Assembly (NCBI GenBank): GCA_001664005.1
Contig: CP016093.1
Coordinates: 4,207,031 to 4,271,030 of the forward strand
Reading direction: 5' to 3'
Source: Rhizobiales bacterium NRL2
GTDB lineage: Bacteria; Pseudomonadota; Alphaproteobacteria; Minwuiales; Minwuiaceae
Length of the DNA: 64,000 nucleotides
The translations under genes were made by a program, and so were the position numbers. Numbering within the stretch: position 1 is the stretch's first letter; each line of letters opens with the position of its first letter. The notes below the pieces were generated by a model. It was not told the origin of the DNA and did no database searches. It saw nothing but the letters and a program-made list of their open reading frames with translations. Positions 28,547 through 37,891 of the stretch are shown here, piece by piece.

Positions 28547-30817
28547 ATGACCAAACAGGAAAAGATCGCCCTTTCGCGCCGCGGCTTTCTCGTGGGCTCG
28601 ATGGCCGTCGGCACGCTGACCATGGGTTACGCCCTGCTGGGCGGCCCGCTGGGTATCCGCGAGGCCATGGCGCAGGGAACCTTCGCGCCGAACGTCTGGT
28701 TCGACATGGACAGCCACGGCAAGGTCACCGTCAACATCACCAAGGCCGAGATGGGCCAGCATGTGGGCACTCCGCTGGCGCAGGCGCTGGCGGAGGAACT
28801 GGACGTGCCGTGGGAGAACGTCTCGATCCGCTATGTCTCGACCGCGCCGCAATACGGCCTGTTCGTCACCGGCGGCTCGTGGTCGGTCAACTGGACCTTC
28901 GACCAGATGTCGCGCGCCGGCGCCGCCGGCCGCATCGCCCTGGTCGAGGCGGCGGCGAAGATGTTCGGCGTCCCGGCCTCGGAGCTTTCCACCGAGGACG
29001 GCATGGTCGTGCATTCGGGCTCGGGCCGGAAGATCAGCTATGGCGCGCTGGTCGGCCAGGGCGTCGAGCCGCGCGAGTTCTCCGAGGAGGAACTCAAGGC
29101 CATCCAGCTCAAGGACCCGACGACCTGGCGCTATGTGAACCAGTCGGTCCCCGCGCTGGACATCCCAGCCAAGACCAACGGCTCGGCACAGTTCGGCCTC
29201 GACGTCTTCGTCGACGGCATGGTCTACGGCACGCCCAAGGTGCCGCCGGTGCGCTACGGCGCCAAGGTGACCTCGGTCGACGAGAGCGCGGCGAAGAAGG
29301 TCGCCGGCTATCAGGGCCATGTGGTGATCGAGGATCCCACCATGACGACCACCGGCTGGGTCGTGGCGCTGGCGGATTCCTATCCGCAGGCGATCAAGGC
29401 CCGGGACGCGCTCAAGGTTTCCTATGACGAGGGCCCGACAGCGAAGGTTTCCTCGGCGGACATCCTGAAGGAAGCCGAGGAACTGCAGAAGTCCGGCAAG
29501 GGCGCGCAGCTTTTCGTCATGGACGGCGACTCGGCGGCGGCCATCAAGGGCGCCAAGACCACCCACGAAGCGACCTACACGACGCAGCTCAACATCCATG
29601 CGCCGCTGGAGCCGCTCAATGCGGTGGTCGAGGTCAAGGACGGCGTCTACCACATCCACACCGGCAACCAGTTCCAGACCCTGGCGCTGGGTCTGGTGCC
29701 GGCGGCGCTGCAGATCGAGCCGACGCAGGTGGTCGTGCATCAGTACCTTCTGGGCGGCGGCTTCGGACGCCGGCTGGAATCCGACTACATCGTGGTGGCG
29801 GCGCTGACCGCGAAGTCCGCGGGCAAGCCGGTCAAGCTGATCTACAGCCGCGAGGCCGACAACCTGATGGACTTCACCCGCACCATCACCCACCAGGTGC
29901 TGCGCGGCGGGGCCAGCGACGGCAGGATGGTCGGCATGGAGCAGCAGGTCGTCTCGGCCTGGGCCACCGCCCGTCAGGCGCCGGCCTTCCTGGCCGATTC
30001 CGCCGACAAGTCGGGCAAGGTCGACCCGTTCTCCATCAACGGCTCCGACCACTGGTACACCATCCCCAACCAGACGGTCCGGACCATCAAGTCGGAACTG
30101 GCCCAGGCGGCGACGCCGGCCGGCCAGCTCCGTTCGGTGGCGCCGGGCTGGACGTTCTGGGCGGTGGAGTGCTTCCTGGACGAGATGGCCCACAAGGCCG
30201 GCATCGACCCGCTGAAGTTCAAGCTCGCCATGCTCGACGCCACCGGCAAGAACGCCGGCGCGGCGCCCATGTCGGTGGGCGGCGCGAAGCGGCTGGCGAA
30301 CGTCCTGCAGATGGCGGCCGACAAGGCCGGCTATGGCGGCAGCATGCCGTCCGGCACCGGCGTCGGCCTGGCGGCGGTCTCCGCCCAGGAACGCGCCACG
30401 CCCACCTGGACGGCCTGCGCCGCACAGGTGGCGGTCGACAAGTCCACGGGCGAGTTCGACATCCAGAAGCTCACCCTGGTCATCGACGTCGGCACCGCCG
30501 TCAACCCGGACGGCGTCAGGGCCCAGGTGGAAGGCGGCGCTCTCTGGGGCGTCTCGCTGGCCACCAAGGAACTGGCCACCATGGAGAACGGCGCCCTGCA
30601 GCAGGACAACTTCGACACCTACACCCCGCTGCGCATGGAGGACATGCCGGAGCTGGACGTCACGGTGCTGTCCACCGGCCACTACCCGGTCGGCGCGGGC
30701 GAACCGGGCGTGACGGTCACGGCCCCGGCGATCGCCAACGCGATCTTCGCAGCCTCCGGGGCGCGGGTGCGCGACCTGCCGATCACGCCGGAGAAGGTGA
30801 AGGCCGCGCTCGGCTGA
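28547..30817 (+). CDS. Molybdopterin-binding large subunit (IorB-like) with Tat signal
   Basis: A 756-residue molybdenum hydroxylase subunit. A twin-arginine signal (LSRRGFLVGSMAVG) shows folded export to the periplasm. The molybdenum-site regions include GGGFGRRLESDYIV and, near the C terminus, GAGEPGVTVTAPAIANA with the catalytic Glu at about 719. A two-subunit, Tat-exported layout without FAD is typical of isoquinoline 1-oxidoreductase-like and membrane aldehyde dehydrogenases. The substrate is unknown. The gene is followed by a strong terminator. Confidence 0.93.
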   Translation: MTKQEKIALSRRGFLVGSMAVGTLTMGYALLGGPLGIREAMAQGTFAPNVWFDMDSHGKVTVNITKAEMGQHVGTPLAQALAEELDVPWENVSIRYVSTAPQYGLFVTGGSWSVNWTFDQMSRAGAAGRIALVEAAAKMFGVPASELSTEDGMVVHSGSGRKISYGALVGQGVEPREFSEEELKAIQLKDPTTWRYVNQSVPALDIPAKTNGSAQFGLDVFVDGMVYGTPKVPPVRYGAKVTSVDESAAKKVAGYQGHVVIEDPTMTTTGWVVALADSYPQAIKARDALKVSYDEGPTAKVSSADILKEAEELQKSGKGAQLFVMDGDSAAAIKGAKTTHEATYTTQLNIHAPLEPLNAVVEVKDGVYHIHTGNQFQTLALGLVPAALQIEPTQVVVHQYLLGGGFGRRLESDYIVVAALTAKSAGKPVKLIYSREADNLMDFTRTITHQVLRGGASDGRMVGMEQQVVSAWATARQAPAFLADSADKSGKVDPFSINGSDHWYTIPNQTVRTIKSELAQAATPAGQLRSVAPGWTFWAVECFLDEMAHKAGIDPLKFKLAMLDATGKNAGAAPMSVGGAKRLANVLQMAADKAGYGGSMPSGTGVGLAAVSAQERATPTWTACAAQVAVDKSTGEFDIQKLTLVIDVGTAVNPDGVRAQVEGGALWGVSLATKELATMENGALQQDNFDTYTPLRMEDMPELDVTVLSTGHYPVGAGEPGVTVTAPAIANAIFAASGARVRDLPITPEKVKAALG

Positions 30818-30846
30818 CGCTTCTCCAAGGGCAACGGAAACGGGAG

Positions 30847-30880
30847 CGGCGCCGGAGCGATCCGGCGCCGTTTCTGTTTT
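30847..30880 (+). terminator. Rho-independent terminator of the molybdenum hydroxylase operon
   Basis: Perfect 10-bp stem CGGCGCCGGA (30847-30856) and TCCGGCGCCG (30861-30870) with a GCGA tetraloop, followed by TTTCTGTTTT. Confidence 0.92.
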
Positions 30881-30903
30881 GCCCGATGATCGGATGCCGC
30901 GCG

Positions 30904-32466
30904 CTACCCCACCATGCGCCCGGAATCGGGCCAGTATTTCGCGCGGATGGCCTTCTTGTCGGGCTTGCCGATGGGCGTGACCGGGATCTCGTCGACGAAA
31001 TCGACCGACTTCGGCGCCTGCACCGCGCCCTTGTGATCCTTGACCAGCTGCATCAGCGCCTGCGGATCGGGCCTGACGCCCGCCTTCGGCACGATCAGCG
31101 CCTTAACCGCCTCGCCCCATTTCTCGTCGGGCACGCCGATGACGGCCGCCATGGCGACGTCCGGGTGGGAGGTCAGCACGTCCTCGATCTCGCGCGGGAA
31201 GACGTTGAAGCCGCCGGAGACGATCATGTCCTTCTTGCGGTCGACGATATAGAGATAGCCCTGCTCGTCGGCACGGGCGATGTCGCCGGTGTGCAGCCAG
31301 CCGCCGGCGAAGGTCTCGGCGGTCTGCTCGGGGCGGTTCCAGTACTCGTCCATCACCTGCCCGGAACGGACGCAGATCTCGCCCGGCTCGCCCTCGGCCA
31401 CCTCGTTCAGGTCTTCATCCAGCAGGCGGACCTGCACGTTGGGACAAGGAAAGCCGCAGGAGGCGAACAGATCGGGCCGCTTCCTGTCGTGATCGGCCTT
31501 GCGCAGCACCGAGATGGGATAGCCCTCTGTCTGGCCGTAGAGCTGGCCGAAGACCGGACCGATGCGCTCCAGCCCCTCCATCAGCCGCGTCGGCGACATG
31601 GGGGAAGCGCCATAGAGCAGGTATTCGAGGCTGGAGAGGTCCGTCTTCTCCAGCCTCGGGTGGTCGAGCAGCAGGTAGATCATGGTCGGCACCAGCAGGC
31701 TCGTGGTGATCCGCTCGCGCTCGATGGTCGCCAGAACCTCCTCCGGGTCGAAACCCTTCATGAAGGTGACCTTGCCGCCCAGGTGCAGCACCGCCGGCAG
31801 CTTGGTGCCGCCCACATGGCTGATCGGCGCGACGGCCAGATAGTTGGTCCAGGCGGGGAATTCGAAGCTGGCGAGGATCGAGGTCGCCATGGCGACGAAG
31901 CTGGGATGGGTGCGCAACCCGCCCTTCGGCTTGCCGGTCGTGCCACCGGTATAGCTGATCCAGACCGGGTCGTCGGTATGGGCCTCGATCACCGGGTTGA
32001 CCGCGCCTGCGGCCTCTGCCCCGGCGCGCAGATCGAAGCCATAGTCCGCCGGCCCCAGCGTGAAGGTCTGCTTCAGCCGGCCGACGCCACCGGTCAGCTC
32101 CCGGCCCCGGTCCATGTAGTTCTCGCTGTCGACGAAGAGATAGTCGATCTCCGCGTCTTCCAGCGTGAAGCGGTGGTCCTCGAGGGAGCCCAGCGTGTGC
32201 AGCGGAGTCATGCAGACGCCCAGCGCCTGCGCGGCGATGCCGGCCAGATAGGCCTCGGCGCGGTTGGCGTTGAGCAGGGAAATGCGCTCGCGCCGCTTCA
32301 CGCCGTGCTGCTTGAAGACCGCCTGATAGCGGGCGACCAGATCCAGCGCCTGGGCATAGGTGCAGCGCCCGCCATAGCCGTCGAAGGCGACCCGGTCGCC
32401 GAAGCGCCGGAAATCGCGCATCACCATCTCCGACGACGTCATGCCCGTATGAAGACCGTCGCTCAT
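30904..32466 (-). CDS. AMP-dependent acyl-CoA synthetase/ligase
   Basis: A 520-residue ANL-superfamily enzyme that activates a carboxylic acid to its CoA thioester by way of an acyl-AMP. Motifs present: A3-like ISYTGGTTGKPKGGLRTH, the A5 region YGQTEGYP, GWLHTGDIARADEQGY, and KKDMIVSGGFNVFPREIE. The C-terminal Lys of the A10 motif lies in VTPIGKPDKKAIR. The ATG at 32466 follows GGGGAGGAAGA. Sequence alone does not give the acyl substrate. Divergent from the racemase-like gene, 133 bp apart. Confidence 0.93.
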   Translation of the reverse strand: MSDGLHTGMTSSEMVMRDFRRFGDRVAFDGYGGRCTYAQALDLVARYQAVFKQHGVKRRERISLLNANRAEAYLAGIAAQALGVCMTPLHTLGSLEDHRFTLEDAEIDYLFVDSENYMDRGRELTGGVGRLKQTFTLGPADYGFDLRAGAEAAGAVNPVIEAHTDDPVWISYTGGTTGKPKGGLRTHPSFVAMATSILASFEFPAWTNYLAVAPISHVGGTKLPAVLHLGGKVTFMKGFDPEEVLATIERERITTSLLVPTMIYLLLDHPRLEKTDLSSLEYLLYGASPMSPTRLMEGLERIGPVFGQLYGQTEGYPISVLRKADHDRKRPDLFASCGFPCPNVQVRLLDEDLNEVAEGEPGEICVRSGQVMDEYWNRPEQTAETFAGGWLHTGDIARADEQGYLYIVDRKKDMIVSGGFNVFPREIEDVLTSHPDVAMAAVIGVPDEKWGEAVKALIVPKAGVRPDPQALMQLVKDHKGAVQAPKSVDFVDEIPVTPIGKPDKKAIRAKYWPDSGRMVG

Positions 32467-32599
32467 GCTCGTCTTCCTCCCCTGTGCCGTTTCGCGCATT
32501 GTTCCTCCGATGACGGCCGCTCGGCAATGACGCAGATGAGGCGACGGAGACCGCCGGCCTGCGCTACAATCGGCCGTCCGCAGCGGGGGGAGATGAGTG

Positions 32600-33673
32600 A
32601 TGAAGATCCGGAACGTGACGGCGCGCGCGGTCCTCGTGCCCATGAACCGGCCGCTGGTGACCGGCGGCGGCTCGGTCGAGAAGACGGCCTTCGTGCTGGT
32701 CGACCTGGAGACGGACAGCGAGATCACGGGCCGGGCCTATGTCTTCGCGGTCAGCCCGGTGCTGGCGAAGGCCCTGGCCGAACTTGTCGAGGGCATCGGC
32801 GCGACGCTCCAGGGGGAGGCCGTTGCGCCGCGGCCCCTGCACGAGCGCATGTCGAAGTCCATGCGCCTGGCCGGCATGGAGGGCTTCATCGGCTGGGCCG
32901 TGGCCGGCATCGACATGGCCGTCTGGGACGCCTTCGCCAGGAACGCCGGCCTGCCGCTCTGGCGCCTGCTGGGCGGCGAGCGCCGCCAGATCGACGCCTA
33001 CAACTCGAACGGGCTCGGCCTGATCGGGCCGGACGCGGCGGCCAACGAGGCCGCGGAACTGGCCGTGGGCTATGGCGCGGTGAAGGTGCGGCTTGGCTAT
33101 GGCGACATCGACACCGACGTGGAGGTGGTCGAGGCCGTAATGGAAGCCGTGCCCGCCGACATGCCGGTGATGTGCGACTACAACCAGTCGCTGACCCGCG
33201 CCGACGCCAAGGCGCGCATCGCCGCGATCGACGATCTCGGCCTCGCCTGGATCGAGGAGCCCATCGCCCATGACGACGTCGAGGGTTACGCCTCGATCTG
33301 CGGCTATGCCGAGACCGCCATCCAGCTGGGCGAGAATGCCCGCAGCCCCGCCGAGGTCGGCCGGCTGATCGCGGCGGAGGCCGCCGACCTGCTGATGCCC
33401 GACGTCGCCAAGATCGGCGGCATCACCAACTGGCTGAACGCCGCCGAGCAGTGCCACGCGGCCGGCATCCGCCTCTCGACCCATCTCTTCCCGGAAGTCA
33501 GCGTGCACATGATGGCGGCCAGCCCCGCCGCGCACTGGCTGGAATATGTCGACTGGGCCAATCCGTTTCTGGCCGAGCCGCTGCGGGTCGTGGCCGGCAA
33601 GGCGACGCCGCCCGAGACGCCCGGCCTCGGCATCGACTGGAACGAGGACACGGTCGAGGGTTTCCTGATCTGA
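32600..33673 (+). CDS. Mandelate racemase/enolase-superfamily protein, K-to-R at one base
   Basis: A 357-residue enolase-superfamily enzyme close to mandelate racemase. The Mg ligands D193, E219 and E245, and D268, H295 and E315, all fall two residues before the mandelate racemase numbers 195, 221, 247, 270, 297 and 317. K162 matches K164, but the second lysine (K166) is R164 here (VKVRLGY). GGGGGGAG precedes the ATG at 32600; a GTG at 32597 is immediately before it. The substrate may be a mandelate-like 2-hydroxy acid (inference), perhaps linked to the acyl-CoA ligase next door. Confidence 0.9.
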   Translation: MKIRNVTARAVLVPMNRPLVTGGGSVEKTAFVLVDLETDSEITGRAYVFAVSPVLAKALAELVEGIGATLQGEAVAPRPLHERMSKSMRLAGMEGFIGWAVAGIDMAVWDAFARNAGLPLWRLLGGERRQIDAYNSNGLGLIGPDAAANEAAELAVGYGAVKVRLGYGDIDTDVEVVEAVMEAVPADMPVMCDYNQSLTRADAKARIAAIDDLGLAWIEEPIAHDDVEGYASICGYAETAIQLGENARSPAEVGRLIAAEAADLLMPDVAKIGGITNWLNAAEQCHAAGIRLSTHLFPEVSVHMMAASPAAHWLEYVDWANPFLAEPLRVVAGKATPPETPGLGIDWNEDTVEGFLI

Positions 33674-33697
33674 ATCGCGCCATCACCGTTTCCCAGC

Positions 33698-33819
33698 GTC
33701 ACCCCCGCCCCCCGAACGGGGGCAGGGGCAGGCTTGTGCGGGGGTCCGGTCGGGACAGTAGTGCAAGCTCGGGAGCAGCCATCGGCTCTTCCCGGATGCC
33801 CGCACGAGGCGGGCATGAC
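33698..33819. repeat. REPIN-like inverted element, family A
   Basis: Starts GTCACCCCCGC and ends GGCGGGCATGAC with inner GGGGGTCCGG and CCCGGATGCCCGC. It lies between convergent genes (racemase-like and radical SAM). Confidence 0.7.
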
Positions 33820-33845
33820 ATCGCCGGGGCGCCCGCCCATGCGTT

Positions 33846-34934
<1,089 letters not shown>

Positions 34935-35071
34935 TGTTTCATCGTGGCGGTTCAGGCCCTGTGGCACAATGGACTCAAGAACGCGACTTCTCGCGACAGG
35001 CGGATCGCCGCGATTGCGGCGAACGAGGTGGGTGCTATCCTTCATATTCAATCGCCATGGGAGAAATTGTG

Positions 35072-35293
35072 ATGGCCGAACGTAAGCCGACCGCGGCGAG
35101 TGCGCCCAAGCGGCCACGGCTGGAGGAATTGCTTCGCAAGGCGCGTGGGACTGTGCTTACGGAGGAAGACCTGCGGGAGCAGCAGGCGAGCTTCGTCTTC
35201 GGGAACGCGCCGGAGGGCTCGAAGATCACGAAGGACTCGGCACGAGAGTCGGTGGGGCGCATTCTACTCCGTGACCCCAAGCCTGTGAGCTGA
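35072..35293 (+). CDS. Small putative Fic antitoxin-like protein
   Basis: A 73-residue protein 11 bp upstream of a fic gene. It is basic at the N terminus, then has two helical stretches around SFVFGNAPEGSKITKDSARE. The Glu-Gly of the VbhA-type inhibitory helix motif ([S/T]xxxE[G/N]) may be the PEG dipeptide, but the residue four before Glu is Gly, not Ser/Thr, so the motif is imperfect. GGGAGAA precedes the ATG. The assignment rests on position, size and this partial motif. Confidence 0.55.
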   Translation: MAERKPTAASAPKRPRLEELLRKARGTVLTEEDLREQQASFVFGNAPEGSKITKDSARESVGRILLRDPKPVS

Positions 35294-35304
35294 TCTCCGG
35301 GCCA

Positions 35305-35928
35305 ATGTTCATTCTTCGCCAAGAGGATGAAGATCTTTTCGATCGCGTAGAGCAGCAGAATCTGATCCGCCAGTATGGCCTGCTGTCCAACTGCATCGAG
35401 ATCGGACTGCAGAAGGGGCCGGTGGCGTTCGACAAGCACCTCTTGTGGGCGCTCAACCACGTGGCGGTCGCCAATATCTCGCAATTCGGCGGTCGCTTCC
35501 GGCGGGAACCGATCTATGTCGGCGACCACAAGCCGCCACATTTCAATGAAGTCGACGAGCAGATGGACCGGTTCATCTCCAATGTGCAGGAGAACTGGTA
35601 TGTCTGGGAGCCGACGGAGTTGGCGGCCTACGGCCTCTGGCGCATGAACTGGATTCACCCGTTCATCGAAGGCAACGGACGAACGGCACGGGCGGTCTGC
35701 TACTATCTGCTCTGCACGCGATCGGGCATGATGCTGCCGGGACGGAAGATTGTGCCGGAACGGATTCGTGAGACGCGAAATGAATATGAAGCAGCGCTGA
35801 AGGCAGCGGATCGCGCTTGGGACGACGGCGAACTGAACTTCTCGCAAATGGAAGAATATCTCGCTGCGCTGCTTGAGGCCCAACTTGATGACGATGGCCT
35901 GCCCTATCAGGGATCATCGTCGGTTTGA
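35305..35928 (+). CDS. Fic-domain AMPylating-type protein
   Basis: A 207-residue Fic protein. The catalytic loop is fully canonical: H118-P-F-I-E-G-N-G-R-T-A-R129. An inhibitory helix is not seen within the protein, so control by a separate small partner (class I) is likely, and one is encoded just upstream. Fic proteins transfer AMP or other nucleotides to target hydroxyls; the target is unknown. By eye on sampled lines the GC is in the mid-50s%, well below the neighbours, with more TAT, AAT and GAA codons, which suggests transfer. The next gene (MEMO fusion) starts 13 bp downstream. Confidence 0.9.
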   Translation: MFILRQEDEDLFDRVEQQNLIRQYGLLSNCIEIGLQKGPVAFDKHLLWALNHVAVANISQFGGRFRREPIYVGDHKPPHFNEVDEQMDRFISNVQENWYVWEPTELAAYGLWRMNWIHPFIEGNGRTARAVCYYLLCTRSGMMLPGRKIVPERIRETRNEYEAALKAADRAWDDGELNFSQMEEYLAALLEAQLDDDGLPYQGSSSV

Positions 35929-35941
35929 CGAAGGGAATGCG

Positions 35942-37342
35942 GTGAAGAGCATCCGACCCGCTGCGGTGGCCGGCGCCTTCTATCCCGGCGGCCGCGAAGC
36001 CCTGATGCAGAGCGTCGACGGCCTGCTGGCCGAGGCGGAGAGCCGCATGGCCGGGCCGGTGCCGGTTCCGAAGGCGATCATCGCGCCGCACGCCGGGCAT
36101 GTCTTTTCCGGCGCCGTGGCCGCCAGCGCCTATGCCCGCGTCGCCCAGGAACCGAAGCGGTTCAGCCGCGTCATCCTGCTGGGCCCCGCCCACCGCGTGG
36201 CCTTCCGCGGCTTCGCCCTGCCGTCGGTCGACGCCTTCGACACGCCGCTGGGGCCGGTGAAGCTCGACCGTGAGATCCTCGACCGGCTGGCCGCGCGTCC
36301 CGACGCCGAAATCCGCGACGACGCCCATGCGCAGGAACACAGCCTGGAGGTCCACCTGCCCTTCCTGCAGCGTGTCCTGGGCGATTTCACGCTGGTCCCC
36401 GTCGTCGTCGGCGACGCCCGCCCCGAGCAGGTCGCGGACCTCCTGGAGAGCGTCTGGGGCGGCGACGAGACCCTGATCGTCATCTCCACCGACCTCTCGC
36501 ATTTCCACGATTACGACACCGCCCGGCGGATCGACGGCGAGACCGCGCGCAAGATCGGCCTCATGAAGGCCGGCAGCTTCGGGTCGGAGCAGGCCTGCGG
36601 CAGCCGTCCCGTCAACGGCCTTCTGCTGCTGGCCACGCGGCTGGGCCTGCGGATCACCGAACTCGACGTGCGCAATTCCGGCGACACCGCCGGCAGCAGG
36701 GACCGTGTGGTCGGCTACGGCGCCTGGGCGCTCACACCTTCCGACGGCTCCGGCTTTGCCGACAGCCACCGGGACCTCATGGTCACCACAGCGGCGCGGG
36801 CGCTGGGCGTGCGGCTGGCCCGCAACAAGCGGCCCGCGGTGAACCTGGAGACCTTCCCGCACGAACTCCGCACCATGGGCGCGAGCTTCGTGACGCTGAA
36901 CCTGAAGAAGCGGCTGCGCGGCTGCATCGGCTCGCTCAGGGCGCACCGCCCGTTGGCCGAGGACATCGCCTGGAACGCCGTCTCCGCCGGCTTCGAGGAT
37001 CCGCGCTTCGAGCCGTTGACGGTGGCCGAGTTCCGCGACAGCGAGATCGAGATCTCGGTGCTCTCGGCGCCCGCGCCGATGGACTTCCGCGACGAGGCCG
37101 ACCTGGCGGCGCAGCTTCGCCCCGGCATCGACGGCCTGATCCTGCAGGACGGTGAGCGCCGCGGCACCTTCCTGCCCAAGGTCTGGGAAAGCCTCGACAC
37201 ACCCGGGAGCTTCCTCGCCGGACTGAAGGTCAAGGCCGGTCTGCCGCGCAATCACTGGTCGGCCGACGTGAAGGTCTGGCGCTACACCACCGAGACTTTC
37301 GGCGGTCCGGTGCCCCGGAGCCTGTTCACAAAGGCCGCGTAG
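35942..37342 (+). CDS. MEMO1-AMMECR1 fusion (AmmeMemoRadiSam A and B)
   Basis: A 466-residue two-domain protein. The N-terminal MEMO domain (about 1-270) has the metal/His-Cys set H50 (APHAGHVFSG), H84 (LGPAHRVAF) and C219 (QACGSRPVNG), matching human MEMO1 H49, H81 and C244. The C-terminal AMMECR1 domain (about 275-466) has the hallmark LRGCIG at 325-330. The start is GTG 35942 with AAGGGA 5 bp upstream. The gene follows fic on the same strand; the radical SAM partner is divergent, 1 kb away. The biochemical role is unknown. Confidence 0.92.
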   Translation: MKSIRPAAVAGAFYPGGREALMQSVDGLLAEAESRMAGPVPVPKAIIAPHAGHVFSGAVAASAYARVAQEPKRFSRVILLGPAHRVAFRGFALPSVDAFDTPLGPVKLDREILDRLAARPDAEIRDDAHAQEHSLEVHLPFLQRVLGDFTLVPVVVGDARPEQVADLLESVWGGDETLIVISTDLSHFHDYDTARRIDGETARKIGLMKAGSFGSEQACGSRPVNGLLLLATRLGLRITELDVRNSGDTAGSRDRVVGYGAWALTPSDGSGFADSHRDLMVTTAARALGVRLARNKRPAVNLETFPHELRTMGASFVTLNLKKRLRGCIGSLRAHRPLAEDIAWNAVSAGFEDPRFEPLTVAEFRDSEIEISVLSAPAPMDFRDEADLAAQLRPGIDGLILQDGERRGTFLPKVWESLDTPGSFLAGLKVKAGLPRNHWSADVKVWRYTTETFGGPVPRSLFTKAA

Positions 37343-37365
37343 CGGACCTGACTGTTCCCCGCTGG

Positions 37366-37450
37366 CCACCCCCCGCCTTCGTGCGGGGGTCCGGAGCGGC
37401 TTCGCCGCGATTCGATGGTTTGCCGGATGCCCGCACAGGGCGGGCATGAC
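37366..37450. repeat. REPIN-like inverted element, family A
   Basis: Left hairpin CCACCCCCCGCC...GCGGGGGTCCGG, a short GGCTTCGCCGC spacer, and right hairpin CCGGATGCCCGC...GCGGGCATGAC. It shares the GGCTTCGCCGC spacer with the half copy at 23511. It lies between convergent genes. Confidence 0.7.
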
Positions 37451-37477
37451 ACACCAGAATGGGTGAATCGACAGTCG

Positions 37478-37888
37478 CTATTGCGGCCAGTGGCAGACCG
37501 CCTGCAGCTTGTTGCCGTCCGGGTCGCGGACATAGGCCGCGTAGTATTTCGGGTGATAGTTCAGCCGCAGTCCGGGCGCGCCCTCGTCGGTTCCGCCATG
37601 GGCCAGGGCGGCCTTGTGAAAGGCGTCCACCGTGGCGCGGTCCTTCGCCAGGAAGGCCGCGTGCCAGCCGTTCCCCCGGTGCATCTCCTGCCCGTCGTAA
37701 GGCCGGGTGACGACGAACTCCGGCTGAAAGGTTTCGGATGTGGACTCCGAAAGCTGCATCACGCCGTAGCCGACGGCCTCGCCCGCTTCCTCGAAATTGC
37801 GCGGGATGCCGAGAACGGCCATGACGGCATCGTAGAACTTGCTGGCGCGCTCGAGGTCACTGGTACCGACAGTGATGTGGCTGAACAT
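37478..37888 (-). CDS. VOC-superfamily (glyoxalase-like) protein
   Basis: A 136-residue VOC-fold protein: MFSHITVGTSDLERASKFYDAVM at the start and YYAAYVRDPDGNKLQAVCHW at the end. His in HITVG and Glu/Gln positions suggest a metal site, but no reaction can be named. Two ATGs stand side by side; the second (37888) is chosen because GGAGGT is only 2 bp from the first. It directly follows the VanZ-like gene, with no gap. Confidence 0.85.
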   Translation of the reverse strand: MFSHITVGTSDLERASKFYDAVMAVLGIPRNFEEAGEAVGYGVMQLSESTSETFQPEFVVTRPYDGQEMHRGNGWHAAFLAKDRATVDAFHKAALAHGGTDEGAPGLRLNYHPKYYAAYVRDPDGNKLQAVCHWPQ

Positions 37889-37891
37889 CAT

